Part shown: positions 1 to 9,261 of the stretch, in pieces
How the letters are laid out: every line of letters begins with the position of its first letter
Position numbering within the stretch: position 1 is the first letter of the stretch
Assembly: GCF_900091495.1 (NCBI RefSeq)
Contig: NZ_LT607413.1
Location: forward strand, 4,727,001-4,791,000
Direction of reading: 5' to 3'
Length of the DNA: 64,000 nucleotides
Source: Micromonospora echinospora
GTDB lineage: Bacteria > Actinomycetota > Actinomycetes > Mycobacteriales > Micromonosporaceae
Translations under genes and position numbers: made by a program
Notes under the pieces: model-generated
Seen by the model: the letters and a program-made list of their open reading frames with translations, nothing else
What the model was told of the DNA's origin: nothing
Databases searched by the model: none

Positions 1-271
1 GGCCGACTCAACGGCTCCTCGTCGCAGCATCCATCGGTCGCGAGCTGCCTGCCGCGGCTGGGTGGCATCCGGGATCCCATCGTCACCAAGGCGACCGTCA
101 CCGCCGAAGCCGACGTCAGTGACGCATGACGACGATGGTCCCGGGCTGGGTCGTTGCTACCGCTCTTGCATGCCTTAGCGGCCAGCTGCACCCCTTCGAT
201 TAACCCGGAAACGTCGGCATCCGCAGCTGATCAAAGACGCGTTGAAGCCGACGCGCAACCGCCTGATGGAG

Positions 272-1180
272 TCAGCGCAGACCGTGCTGCGCGGCGACGC
301 TCTCGGCTACCTTCCGGTGAGTGCCGGCTAGTCCCTGGGTGTCGAGCGCGCCGGCGAAGGGCTTGCTGCTGTCTGGTTTGACGAGCCGGCCGCGGCGTAC
401 CCAGACGTCGGTGGGGCGGATCAGATAGTTGGTGGTCAGGATTGTGGCCCTGTGCGCGAGGAGGAACTCGAGGATGCGGTGCAGTTTCTCGCTGTTGCGC
501 GAGTACCGGCTCAGCGCCGACGTGCACAGTACGAAATCGCCTTCGGCGGCCTTCCCAAGCAGGTCTACCAAGCCCTGGTCGAAGCGCGGGTCGATCGCGC
601 TGAACACGGTCACCGCGTCGTCGGCCGACGGCGGTGCCGTGACTACCTCATCGCCGCAAGGCAGGCTGGGCGTGGGTGCCGACGGTAGGCGCAGTGGACC
701 GCGACCGCCGTCGGCGAAGGTGTCGGTCAGCGCGTCCAGACACGCCCACGCACGCGGATAGCGCCCGGCCAGCCCGGCGAAAGGGTTCGGATCCTGAGCG
801 GCGATGGGCTGGCGGCGACGCGCGGCCAGCAGATGCGACAGCGGACCCGCCGCGTACTCCGTCGCCGGGATGATCCCGCTGTCAAGCGGACCGTCGTGGT
901 GTGCCTGCTCGAGCAGGCTGTTTCGCACCACGAGGGTGACCTTGGCCTTCAGGTCCAGCGGTGACGCAAGCGGCTCGTGGTCGAACACCTCCTCGACGAA
1001 CGGCGCGATCAGCACATCCTGCTCACGCTGCGGCAGGGCCGCCAGCGCCTCAGCCCGCTGCAACACGTCGTCGCCGATACGGCGGGCCAGATCCTCGTCT
1101 ACGTCGCATGCTTCAGTCAGCATGCTGGGCAGCACGTCCCGGCAGAATTTGACCATGTGAGTGGGATCAGGGGCGGTCAT
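272..1180 (-). CDS. Hypothetical protein with a serine-recombinase-like C-terminal segment
   Basis: About 302 residues. I chose the ATG at 1180 because a GGAGG sits 8 nt upstream; an in-frame ATG at 1225 lacks such a site. The N-terminal two thirds are not recognisable. Near residues 220-275 the protein reads CTSALSRYSRNSEKLHRIL and then ILTTNYLIRP, which resembles the S/D-RLSRN helix region of serine recombinase (resolvase) catalytic domains. I see no catalytic N-terminal Ser/Arg context or DNA-binding domain, so this is at most a divergent or inactive relative. It lies 113 bp from the next leftward gene and could share its transcript. The function is unknown. Confidence 0.6.
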   Translation of the reverse strand: MTAPDPTHMVKFCRDVLPSMLTEACDVDEDLARRIGDDVLQRAEALAALPQREQDVLIAPFVEEVFDHEPLASPLDLKAKVTLVVRNSLLEQAHHDGPLDSGIIPATEYAAGPLSHLLAARRRQPIAAQDPNPFAGLAGRYPRAWACLDALTDTFADGGRGPLRLPSAPTPSLPCGDEVVTAPPSADDAVTVFSAIDPRFDQGLVDLLGKAAEGDFVLCTSALSRYSRNSEKLHRILEFLLAHRATILTTNYLIRPTDVWVRRGRLVKPDSSKPFAGALDTQGLAGTHRKVAESVAAQHGLR

Positions 1181-1293
1181 CCCGATTGCCTCCGTCGGAT
1201 TCGGACCAGGTGTCGACAGCGCCACACCCTAAGCAGATCGACGCGTTGTCGCGACAGACGCGCCATGGCGCAATCCTCAGGGGAGCGAAGGAC

Positions 1294-2421
1294 TCAGGCG
1301 GGCAGCATGGCCTGTGCCGGCGTCAGCCAGTCGGCCCGTATGTGTTGCTGGGTCTGTTCGGTGACGCCCCAGTGGCCGCCGAAGGGCATCGCGTCTGCAG
1401 GGAAGGCGTACGACGCCAGGGGGTTGTCGAACCGGGTGATTCGCGGCCGGTAGGGGCCGCCAGGGAACCACTCGTGCACCGAGAAGACAGCCGAGACCCG
1501 CTGGTGCTTGCCGGCGGTGCGGTCACGGCCGGTGCCGAAGAACCCGTCACCCTTACGGATCATGGCCCCGCTCAAGATCTGGACTGCTGACGTGCCGGTC
1601 AATGCCTCGTGAACGTCCCGGATGTCGCACATGGTGTCACGAATGCCAGCCACGATCGCGAACGGCCTGTCGCGTAGCTCGTACTTCACGGCCTTCTCCT
1701 CGATCCGCGCCCGCAGCCTGGCTGCGGAATCGACAACACCGCCGATTGCCGCGCCATTGACCACGATGTCGTCGTCGGCGCAGATGCGGTAGCCGGCGGG
1801 CAGCGCAAGGAAACGGACGTCGATGTCGACGGCTGCGCTGCGGTACATCGTCCCGGGCACACCATGCTCGACGGGCAACGCGGCCGGATCGTCGCGCAGC
1901 TGGGCGATCGTCTTGTCGATCCAGGCGACGAGCGGGCGCATCCGCGGGGCACGGTCCCACCGGCGGATCTCCACCATGATCGAGTGAGTGGTCAGCGTCA
2001 GACGGGCGTTCAGGTCATCGACCAGCACGGCGTGGCGGCGCTGTTCCGCGGTCCAGTCCTCGCGCAGCGTCAGTGTCAGAACCTCCACCGCCCCCACGTA
2101 CGAGCCGTCGGACGCGTAGAGGCGAAAGTCTGGACGGGTACCCGTGCCCTCCTCGTAGCTCACCTGGTACCGGCGAGACAGCAGGTTGTGCACGAGCAGC
2201 TCGTCGAGCGCGCTGTACAGCCGTGTGTCGTCAACCGCCCGCAGCTCGGCGTGTAGCCGCCCATCCCGGGACGGGAACCGCGAGTACATCTCGTTGACGA
2301 TTCGCCGCCCCTGCGCGGCCTGCGGCCGGGTGCACTCCAAGAACCAATTCACCGCGGGTTCCACCGGGCTGATTCCACGCTCTCGAGCGATACGTGGCTC
2401 TTCGAACACCAGGCCCATCAT
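1294..2421 (-). CDS. Hypothetical protein with a possible PD-(D/E)xK nuclease-like core
   Basis: About 375 residues from one of two adjacent ATG codons (2421 or 2418). A helical N-terminus leads into a segment with GTRPDFRLY followed 15 residues later by GAVEVLTL. A PDF...(E)V(E/K)V strand pair like this is typical of PD-(D/E)xK folds, though the usual lysine is not clearly placed. The rest is a mixed alpha/beta region that I do not recognise. No signal peptide or membrane segment is visible. It is upstream of, and co-directional with, the recombinase-like gene at 272-1180. The nuclease reading is inference; treat it as a hypothetical protein. Confidence 0.55.
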   Translation of the reverse strand: MMGLVFEEPRIARERGISPVEPAVNWFLECTRPQAAQGRRIVNEMYSRFPSRDGRLHAELRAVDDTRLYSALDELLVHNLLSRRYQVSYEEGTGTRPDFRLYASDGSYVGAVEVLTLTLREDWTAEQRRHAVLVDDLNARLTLTTHSIMVEIRRWDRAPRMRPLVAWIDKTIAQLRDDPAALPVEHGVPGTMYRSAAVDIDVRFLALPAGYRICADDDIVVNGAAIGGVVDSAARLRARIEEKAVKYELRDRPFAIVAGIRDTMCDIRDVHEALTGTSAVQILSGAMIRKGDGFFGTGRDRTAGKHQRVSAVFSVHEWFPGGPYRPRITRFDNPLASYAFPADAMPFGGHWGVTEQTQQHIRADWLTPAQAMLPA

Positions 2422-2498
2422 GACCGCGACGTTAGCGGCCAATTACTCTGCCGACCAAGCCAAATTAACAGCCCGTCGCCTGCGGGGACGCTAACCAT

Positions 2499-2845
2499 CT
2501 AGTGTCGCGTGTCTGAAGTGACTTGACGGTTTGTGTGCGGGAGAATGAGGCGTGTCTGTCGCTGCGCCGTTGGTTCTCCGTCCGGGCGATGGCGCCCGCC
2601 TTCGTGAGTTGACCCGTTGATCTACCGCGCCGGCTGGGCACGTGCAGCGGGCCCGGATGGTGTTGCTGGCGGCGGAAGGGCTGCCGAACGCGGAGATCGC
2701 GCGGCGGGTGGGGATAACCCGCCAGACCGTCATCACCTGGCGGGCCCGGTACACCACCGGCGGGTTCGCCGCCTTGGCGGACCTGCCCCGTTCGGGCCGC
2801 CCACCGGTCATCGACGAGGCGGGAGTGGTGAGCGTGACGCTGCAC
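2499..2845 (+). mobile_element. IS630-family fragment (left end and HTH part of transposase)
   Basis: The fragment begins CTAGTGTCGCGTGTCTGAAG. The same ~45 bp recurs in inverted orientation at 10099-10143. About 140 bp further in, a helix-turn-helix segment reads AEIARRVGITRQTVITWRAR, followed by DLPRSGRPP, the usual N-terminal domain and linker of IS630 transposases. The catalytic DDE part is absent: the sequence runs directly into a histidine kinase remnant. This is a decayed 5' piece of an element. Confidence 0.7.
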
Positions 2846-2849
2846 CCGC

Positions 2850-3017
2850 CACCGCGGCCGGCCCGGCTTCGGCCTCACCGGGCTGCACGAACGGGTCACG
2901 CTGCTCGGCGGTGCCCTGCGGGCCGGGCCGGCGCCCGAGGAGGGCTGGCTGGTCGAGGCCGAGCTGCCCCTGCCAGGAAGGGCGGTGGAGCGTGGCCATT
3001 CGCGTGCTCGTCGCTGA
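2850..3017 (+). pseudogene. Sensor histidine kinase, C-terminal fragment
   Basis: An open stretch from about 2850 reads PGFGLTGLHERVTLLGG, then GGALRAGP and GWLVEAELPLPG, and stops at 3015-3017. This is the G2 box and terminal strand of the ATPase domain of NarL-associated (HisKA_3-type) kinases. Everything upstream is missing and replaced by the IS630 fragment. It overlaps the start of the response regulator at 2992, as kinase-regulator pairs often do. It is too short to be functional. Confidence 0.65.
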
Positions 3018-3653
3018 CGACCAGCCGATCATCCGTACCAGGCTGCGGGTCATGCTCGACGCCCAGCCCGACATCGGGGTCGTCGCCGAGGCCGGTGACG
3101 GGGCAGCCGCCGTGCGTCTGGCCCGACAGCTGCGGCCGGACGTGTGCCTGCTCGACATCCGGATGCCCGCCCCGATGGGCTGACCGCGACCCGGTTGCTG
3201 GCCGGTCCGGAGGTGACCGACCCGCTGGTCGTGGTGATCATCACAACGTTCGACCTCGACGAGTACGTCTACGGCGCGCTCCGCGCCGGAGCCCGCGGTT
3301 TCCTCCTCAAGGACGCCGGGCCGGAGCTACTGGTCCAGGCCGTGCGGGCGGCAGCCGATGGGCAGGCCTTCATCGCCCCGAGCGTCACCGTGCGGCTGCT
3401 GGCGGCGTTCGCCGCAGCCCCGGCCGGGCGGCCCCCGGTCCAGCCGATCGACCCGCTCACCCCACGTGAGGAGGAGGTGCTGCAAGCCGTGGCCCACGGG
3501 CTGGCCAACGCCGAGATCGCCGACGCCCTACGAATCAGCCTGAGCACAACCAAGACCTACCTGGCCAGCCTGATGGCCAAGCTCGGGGCCCGCAACCGAG
3601 TCGAGATCGCCATGTGGGCCTACTGGACCCGCCGAATCACGATGCACCCCTGA
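2992..3653 (+). pseudogene. NarL/FixJ-family response regulator, frameshifted
   Basis: A GTG at 2992 opens a receiver domain (IRVLVADDQPIIRTRLR, acidic pocket, phospho-acceptor D in CLLDIRMP). At about 3170 the frame breaks: DIRMPAPMG stops, while the next frame resumes with DGLTATRLL and continues through FDLDEYVYGALRAGARGFLLKDAG to a LuxR-type HTH (LTPREEEVLQAVAHGLANAE) ending at 3653. Restoring one base rejoins a normal ~220-residue regulator. Together with the kinase stub this is a dead two-component system. A sequencing error in the CCGCCCCG run is the alternative explanation. Confidence 0.75.
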
Positions 3654-3873
3654 CTACCGGACCAGGAACACCACGAGCATCCGCAAGCCGTACAACCATC
3701 GACCCGGTCGAGCAAAATGTCCCTCGTCGCCGACCCGACTTCACTGGTGACTCAGCGTGGGCAGCGGAATGGGCGGCAGCCCGCCGACGGAGCCGAAGCG
3801 GCGGACCTCGCGGCGTGTGTACATCTCGTGTACCTGGCGCGGCACCTTTGCCCGTACGCCGACAATTCGGGCC
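3654..3873. other. Non-coding spacer between dead regulator and TPR gene
   Basis: I see no credible gene, RNA or strong hairpin here. Reading frames across it have codon bias unlike the flanking genes. Confidence 0.4.
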
Positions 3874-4916
3874 TTACGGTCCCAGTATATCGAGTATCGC
3901 TTGGACCCGTTTGGCGCTCTGTGCATCACCGGTCTCGATGAAGGCCTCAACCGCCTGCCTCCAACAGCTACGTGCCTCGTCGAATCGGCGTACCTGGGCC
4001 AAAGCGATGCCGAGGTTGCTCTGCGCCGTGCCTTCGCCGTGGCGCTTGCCAAGTCGGCGGTAGATGTCGCGGGCGGTGCTGTGGGCGGTGATGGCCTCGT
4101 CAAGTCGTCGTACCTGCTGCAGGGCGGTGCCGCAGTTGTTCCACGCCTGAGCTTCGCCGTGGTGGTCTTCGAGCTGGCCGAGGATGTCGCGGGCGTTGGT
4201 GTGGGCAGTGATGGCCTCGTCGAACCGGCCTACCTCTCGGAGAGCGATGCCGAGGTTGTTCCACGCCAGGCCTTCGCCGTGGTGGTCTTCGAGCTGGTGG
4301 TGGATGTCGCGGGCGTTGGTGTGGGCAGTGATGGCCTCGTCGAACCGGCCCACCTGCTGCAGGGCGATGCCGCAGTTGTTCCACGCCTGAGCTTCGCCGT
4401 GGTGGTCTTCGAGCTGGTGGTGGATCTCGCGGGCGTTGGTGTGGGCAGTGATGGCCTCGTCGAACCGACGGACCTCGGTCAGGGCGATGCCGCAGTTGTT
4501 CCACGCCTGAGCTTCGCCGTGGTGGTCTTCGAGCTGGCCGAGGATGTCGCGGGCGTTGGTGTGGGCAGTGATGGCCTCGTCGAACCGACGGACCTCGGTC
4601 AGGGCGTTGCCCAGGTTGTTCCACGCCAGGCCTTCGCCGTGGTGGTCTTCGAGCTGGCCGAGGATGTCGCGGGCGTTGGTGTGGGCAGTGATGGCCTCGT
4701 CGAACCGACGGACCTCGGTCAGGGCGATGCCGCAGTTGTTCCACGCCAGGCCTTCGCCGTGGTGGTCTTCGAGCTGGCCGAGGATGTCGCGGGCGTTGGT
4801 GTGGGCAGTGATGGCCTCGTCGAACCGGCCCACCTGTCGGAGGGCGCTGCCGAGGTTGTTCCACGACACGCCTTCGCCATGGCGGTCGCCGAGCTGGCCG
4901 AGGATGTCGCGGGCAG
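3874..4916 (-). pseudogene. TPR-repeat protein truncated at its 5' end by IS256
   Basis: The frame encodes about eight near-identical 40-residue tetratricopeptide units (WNN-GIAL-EV-RFDEAITAHTNARDILGQLEDHHGE pattern), followed by a C-terminal helix ending VQAILDILGP. The frame stays open up to the IS256 left end at 4917, so the original N-terminus is gone. A GTG at 4869 could still start a repeat-only peptide. TPR tails like this usually follow STAND/NB-ARC ATPase domains in actinomycetes (family knowledge), but no ATPase is visible. The missing half is not found on the other side of the element, so a deletion accompanied or followed the insertion. Confidence 0.7.
4021..4916. repeat. Tandem 120-bp direct repeats inside the TPR gene
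   Basis: Blocks recur with an exact 120-bp period (equivalent positions 4141, 4261, 4381, 4501, 4621, 4741, 4861). They differ by only a few bases, mostly in the codons for the GRFDEA/RRFDEA and GIAL/GNAL positions. Such DNA-level identity shows recent tandem expansion or homogenisation and makes copy number prone to change or assembly error. Confidence 0.9.
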
Positions 4917-6287
4917 GGGACTGTACAAATAACGGCTGATCGACCGATCAAGGGAGAGACGCCAGATGACGACCGAGATCATCTCGGGGCAGGAGCCGGC
5001 AGCCGTGCCGGTGGGTGCGGTCACGGATGAGCAGTTGATCGCGATGCTGGTCGATCGGACTCGTGGTGACGGGTTGAAGCTGACCGGTGAGGGTGGGCTG
5101 CTGCAGCAGCTGACCAAGCGGGTCCTGGAGTCGGCCCTGGATGGTGAGATCACCGACCATGTCGGCTACGACAAGCACGACCCTGCCGGTCGGGGCAGCG
5201 GGAACAGCCGTAACGGCAGCCGGACCAAGACGGTGCTCACCGATGTCGGGCCAGTCGAGGTGCGGGTTCCCCGTGACGCGGCGGGGACGTTCGAGCCGCA
5301 GATCGTGCGGAAACGGCAGCGGCGCCTGACCGGGGTCGACGACATGGTGCTGTCGTTGTCGGCCAAAGGCTTGACGCACGGCGAGATCGCCGCCCATCTG
5401 GCCGAGGTGTACGGGGCTGAGATGTCGAAGCAGACCATCTCCACCATCACCGACAAGGTGATGGACGGCATGGTCGAGTGGCAGAACCGGCCCCTCGACC
5501 CGGTGTATCCGGTCGTGTTCATCGACGCCATCAACGTCAAGGTCAGGGACGGTCAGGTCGCGAACCGGCCGATCTACCTGGTCATGGCAGTCACCGTCGA
5601 CGGCCACCGGGACATCCTCGGGATCTGGGCCGGTGACGGCGGCGAAGGCGCGAAGCACTGGCTGCACGTGCTCACCGAACTGAAGAACCGCGGCGTCGCC
5701 GACGTCCTGATGCTCATCTGCGACGGGCTCAAGGGTCTACCCGAGGCAGTGGAGACGGTCTGGCCGCGCACCATCGTGCAGACCTGTGTCGTGCACCTGC
5801 TACGTAACTCGTTCCGGTACGCGGCCCGGCAGGACTGGGACAAGATCGCCAAAGCGCTCAAGCCGGTCTACACCGCGGCCACGGAGGACGCCGCGGCCGA
5901 GCGGTTCCTGGAGTTCGCCGAGACCTGGGGCAAGAAGTATCCGGCGATCGTGAAGCTGTGGGAGAACGCCTGGGCCGAGTTCGTGCCGTTCCTCGCCTTC
6001 GACGTCGAGATCCGCAAGGTCATCTGCTCCACCAACGCGATCGAGTCCGTCAACGCGCGCATCCGCAAGGCCGTCCGGGCTCGTGGGCACTTCCCGAACG
6101 AACAGGCCGCCCTCAAGTGCGTGTATATGGCGTTGATGAGCCTCGACCCGACCGGCACCGGCCGCCGACGCTGGACCATGCGCTGGAAGGCACCCCTGAA
6201 CGCCTTCCAGATCGCCTTCGAGGGCCGGCTCACCCCGGCCAACCACTGACCACCTCAACCAAGATCAGCCGTTAACTTGACACTCCC
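4917..6287 (+). mobile_element. IS256-family insertion sequence (1,371 bp)
   Basis: It is bounded by imperfect 24-bp inverted repeats: the left copy at 4917-4940 begins GGGACTGTACAAATAACGG, and the right copy at 6264-6287 reads GGGAGTGTCAAGTTAACGG on the opposite strand. It carries one full-length transposase. The 8-bp target duplication expected for IS256 is not evident (flanks GCGGGCAG and TTAGGCTC differ), consistent with a later deletion or recombination at one side. Confidence 0.85.
4966..6249 (+). CDS. IS256 (Mutator)-type transposase
   Basis: 427 residues, the normal size for the family, starting at an ATG preceded by an AGGGAGAG Shine-Dalgarno. It catalyses DDE cut/copy-out transposition of its own element. 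Visible family landmarks include the CxxH-like segment GDGGEGAKHWLHVLTELKNRG, VLMLICDGLKGLPEAVE carrying the second Asp, TCVVHLLRNSFRY, and the C-terminal EIRKVICSTNAIESVNARIRK with the catalytic Glu region. The reading frame is intact, so the element may be active. Confidence 0.92.
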   Translation: MTTEIISGQEPAAVPVGAVTDEQLIAMLVDRTRGDGLKLTGEGGLLQQLTKRVLESALDGEITDHVGYDKHDPAGRGSGNSRNGSRTKTVLTDVGPVEVRVPRDAAGTFEPQIVRKRQRRLTGVDDMVLSLSAKGLTHGEIAAHLAEVYGAEMSKQTISTITDKVMDGMVEWQNRPLDPVYPVVFIDAINVKVRDGQVANRPIYLVMAVTVDGHRDILGIWAGDGGEGAKHWLHVLTELKNRGVADVLMLICDGLKGLPEAVETVWPRTIVQTCVVHLLRNSFRYAARQDWDKIAKALKPVYTAATEDAAAERFLEFAETWGKKYPAIVKLWENAWAEFVPFLAFDVEIRKVICSTNAIESVNARIRKAVRARGHFPNEQAALKCVYMALMSLDPTGTGRRRWTMRWKAPLNAFQIAFEGRLTPANH

Positions 6288-6518
6288 TTAGGCTCGTCGG
6301 TCGGGCTTGGCGAACACCACGGTTGGGATCGTGTTCCGACCGTGACGGGTCAGTTCGGATGACGGCTCTGGCTGACGACAGCGAAGGTTGATCACGGCAA
6401 TAACATTTAGGCTTAACCGATCCCAACAACCCGCACTTCTTCGGCGCCTGCCTACTCGCACCAGTGACACCGCGCGTCTCCCGCCGACGTGCTGGTGGTG
6501 CGACATACAGTGGCGGCC

Positions 6519-7478
6519 ATGGATGGGGTCGAGGAGCCAGAAGGGCACGATCAGGTCCGAGACCTGTTGCTGCTGCGCGAACACGCCGGTGCCCGTGCCC
6601 GCATTGTCGACGAGCACATGTTCATCGTCGAGCGCTCGTCGTTCCGCCTGCAGTTGTTCACCGGCATTGGACTGCGGCCCGTGGCGGTAGCCACCCAGAC
6701 TGACCGGGAGGGCGCCTCGCTGTCGAACCGGGCGGAGCGCTTCGTCGAAGCCGTCTGGCAGCGGCTGTGCCCCAGCGAGGCGCAGCCGCCCATCTTCATC
6801 GCGCATCAGTTGCTGGGCAGCGAAGACCTCGGATTCAGCCATTACGGCTTCACCGTGACCGGCCCGCACGCGGTGGCCAGCCCGCCAAGGTGGGGTCCTT
6901 ACCTGCGTCCGGCCGAGCTCGCCGTCCTGGTCGGTGGCCCGGTCGATGCCGCTCGCGGGAACGGGCACGTGGAGCCGGTGCCGCCTGACGAGCCGTGGAT
7001 GCGGTACGCGGTCGCCGCGCTGATCTGGTTGCCGAGCCCGGACCTGGAGGGCGAGCCAGCGTGTATGCCGGTCGGTACCCCGTGGTGGCGGCGCCTATTC
7101 CGGCAGGTCGTGCCGCGCCGGACGGGCCCGAGCTGCTGCTCGTATCACCGCGTCGACTGGGCCGAAGCCTCCGTCGCGGCCATCACGGCACTGGCACGCG
7201 CCGACGCCGGCGAGCTCGATCAGGATCCTGACCAAGAGCACGACGATCACCAGCACAAGCGGATGTTCGCCGCCCTGGAGGTGCTGCGCGGCGCCGGCCT
7301 GCACGAGGCGACACTCAAGGCGGCCGAGTCGTCGCTGTTCCTCGACCCGATCCAGCCGGAGACCTCCGACGGCGTCGTGCCCTACATCAACGGCCGCCAC
7401 CGGGTGCAGGCGATGCTCGACGCCGGTGTCCGCCGCACCATCATCGGCCGCTGGGTGGAATCGGGTGGTCACCGATGA
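6519..7478 (+). CDS. Hypothetical protein, ParB-like C-terminal motif
   Basis: About 319 residues from the ATG at 6519. The family is not recognised. The last part reads GVVPYINGRHRVQAMLDAGVRR, reminiscent of the GxHR strand-helix of ParB/Srx-type nucleotide-binding folds. No membrane segment or signal peptide is apparent. It overlaps the next gene by 4 bp (ATGA), so the two are translationally coupled and probably work together. A leftward frame over the same DNA (6288-6968) looks like an antisense shadow. Confidence 0.6.
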   Translation: MDGVEEPEGHDQVRDLLLLREHAGARARIVDEHMFIVERSSFRLQLFTGIGLRPVAVATQTDREGASLSNRAERFVEAVWQRLCPSEAQPPIFIAHQLLGSEDLGFSHYGFTVTGPHAVASPPRWGPYLRPAELAVLVGGPVDAARGNGHVEPVPPDEPWMRYAVAALIWLPSPDLEGEPACMPVGTPWWRRLFRQVVPRRTGPSCCSYHRVDWAEASVAAITALARADAGELDQDPDQEHDDHQHKRMFAALEVLRGAGLHEATLKAAESSLFLDPIQPETSDGVVPYINGRHRVQAMLDAGVRRTIIGRWVESGGHR

Positions 7479-8002
7479 CCGAACCCGATGACGATGTGCG
7501 TCTCGACGAACAGCAGGCCGCGGCGGTCCGTTACCTGGTCGCCCATGCCGACCAGGTGGGTCGGGCCTCCGGCCGCGAGCCCATGCGCGAGGCGCTGCTG
7601 CTGCTGCTGACCCGCGGCCGGTGGCCACGCCGGCACGGCTGGCCGGTCGTGCCGCGCCTGGGCACACCATGGCAGGACACAGTCTCCGCCGAACGGCACG
7701 GCTGGCGCTGCCGGACGGCGTACCTGCCCGGGGCCGCGGACATGGTGTTCGAGGTCGACTACCAGATCTGCCGCCGCTGCCGGCTCGGCTGGGTCGAGCA
7801 GCCTTACACCCTGCCCCGCTACCAGCGGCGCGGTCTCGCCCGCGCCGGCCTGGCGGCACTGCGCGTCGACCACCCGGGCCTGACCTGGCACACCCTGGGA
7901 CAACACCTGTCCGAGGGGCGCGCGTTCTGGATCGCCGCCGGTCAGGACGTGCCGGGCGGCTACCGGCCCCGGGCGATGTGCCCGCACGTCCCGTCGGGCT
8001 GA
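7475..8002 (+). CDS. Hypothetical protein, GNAT-like tail
   Basis: 175 residues. ICRRCRLGWVEQPYTLPRYQRRGLARAGLAALR resembles the RRGLAxAxL acetyl-CoA-binding turn of GNAT acetyltransferases, and the following GRAFWIAAGQDVPGGY resembles the typical final GNAT strand. The N-terminal half is unlike a standard GNAT. It is translationally coupled to the upstream gene through ATGA. Its substrate is unknown; an acetyltransferase-like fold is inference. Confidence 0.6.
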   Translation: MTEPDDDVRLDEQQAAAVRYLVAHADQVGRASGREPMREALLLLLTRGRWPRRHGWPVVPRLGTPWQDTVSAERHGWRCRTAYLPGAADMVFEVDYQICRRCRLGWVEQPYTLPRYQRRGLARAGLAALRVDHPGLTWHTLGQHLSEGRAFWIAAGQDVPGGYRPRAMCPHVPSG

Positions 8003-8192
8003 CGGCCGGCTCGGCAGCGGCCAGGGGCGCGCAGATGTCTCAAGTCCGGTGCGGCGCGCCACGGTGGAGCGCAACTCCGATCGCGGAGCTTGCCACTACC
8101 CTCACCTGCATGAACCTCAGTTCGAACGGCTGGCGTCGGCACACCGACCAGGCTGGATCGTCCCCCGATCGAAGCGTGGTGGTGAGTCGACG

Positions 8193-8825
8193 ATGTCGGT
8201 GATGGGCTACAACGTGTCGTTCGCCTTCGCCGGCGAGGACTTCGAGAAGGTCGTGCTCGAGTACGGCGGATTCGCTCCAAGTGAGGGCGACGGCGCCTAC
8301 TGGATGGTCGAGCTACCTGCGATGCTGCGGATGCTCCAGGCCGCCGCGCGGACCGGCGCCACCGCCACCGACGTGCGTCTCATGCTGCTGAAGATGATCG
8401 CTGGTATCAGTGAGCGCAGCGGCTGCTGTCCCGACTGCGACGAGTCGATTGATTCGTACGAGCGGGCCCTTCGCGAATACCGGGAGGCCGTGGAGAAGCA
8501 GCAGCACGAGGCGTCGATGACCCCGGAGAGCCATCCGTATGTCGTCAGCTCCTCGGGCAAGATCCATACCTGCACCTGCCAATCGAAGCCAGGTCAACGC
8601 ACCATCGAGCACCCGGGCGCCACGCTCCAGGAATTCACGCACCGCAGCCGTGGCCACTTCTACGATGCCGGCGTGGACAGCAGCGCCAAGCGGTTGACCG
8701 CCAACGAACTGGCCGCCTGGCTCACCCGCCGCGAGGTCGTCAAGCGATGCAAGTTGTGCGAGCCGGCGTTACCCGGCGCGTACGCCTCCGAGGCATCGGA
8801 CGTCGAATCCACCGCGCGGGGGTAG
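8193..8825 (+). CDS. Hypothetical protein with cysteine pairs
   Basis: About 210 residues from ATG 8193; the frame also opens upstream at 8049, but that stretch has poor codon bias. It carries CCPDC near residue 80, HTCTC near 125 and CKLC near 190. These paired cysteines could bind zinc. I do not recognise the family. It is co-directional with the two genes upstream and may belong to the same accessory island. Confidence 0.5.
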   Translation: MSVMGYNVSFAFAGEDFEKVVLEYGGFAPSEGDGAYWMVELPAMLRMLQAAARTGATATDVRLMLLKMIAGISERSGCCPDCDESIDSYERALREYREAVEKQQHEASMTPESHPYVVSSSGKIHTCTCQSKPGQRTIEHPGATLQEFTHRSRGHFYDAGVDSSAKRLTANELAAWLTRREVVKRCKLCEPALPGAYASEASDVESTARG

Positions 8826-9136
8826 CACTCGATTAGGCGGACGAGCCAATCCACCTGCGACCCTGCCGGCGCCGAGGTCAGGATGGCTTGACCGGGCAGC
8901 AACGGTGCAGCGAGGCTAACGAGCGCGGCGTGTGCCTGGTCCACCCGCCGGGCCCGAACGCGGCGGCGTACAGCTGCGCACCGGCGGCGGCGAGGCGAAT
9001 CGCAAGGTCGGTGGTGTCCGTTGTCCCGAGCACCCCGGACCAACGTGGTCGCGTCCGGCTCGCCGCCGCAGAGGGTCGGCACATAGGCTCGTGCGAGTTC
9101 GAGGATCGGTGGCGTGACGCGGGTCGGTGAGGTCAT
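8822..9136 (-). pseudogene. Small hypothetical gene broken by two compensating frameshifts
   Basis: An ATG at 9136 opens TSPTRVTPPILELARAYVPT in one frame. A natural continuation, GVLGTTDTTDLAIRLAAAGAQ, is in a second frame. Then AHAALVSLAAPLLPGQAIL and SQVDWLVRLIECY return to the first. Each part has good high-GC codon bias, but no single frame covers all of them. Either the gene has decayed or the sequence has two small indels. It is convergent with the cysteine-rich gene. Confidence 0.35.
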
Positions 9137-9261
9137 GGCGGCAGCGTTCTAGCCGCTGTTGGCGTATCCAGCCCGGGCGCCGGCACCTGTTGTAGGCGGC
9201 TGAGTGCCGGCGGCAGCCGGGGGCGTTCCACTCGTCGGCCGGCGGCACGTGTACGGCCGCA

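Noticed and set aside
1..271. Open frame at the left edge ending at 129, and short frames to 271
   Set aside because: The stretch is too short and has no recognisable motif. It could be the tail of a gene outside the window, but I cannot support it.
4141..4860. Possible CRISPR array from regularly spaced repeats
   Set aside because: The whole 120-bp period is conserved coding sequence for TPR units. There are no unique spacers and no short palindromic repeats.
3757..4932. Long rightward frame across the TPR repeats
   Set aside because: It is the antisense shadow of the repeat-rich TPR gene; its apparent repeats come from the same 120-bp units.
6288..6968. Leftward 226-codon frame
   Set aside because: It overlaps the better supported rightward gene at 6519-7478, which is coupled to the next gene, and shows no motif.
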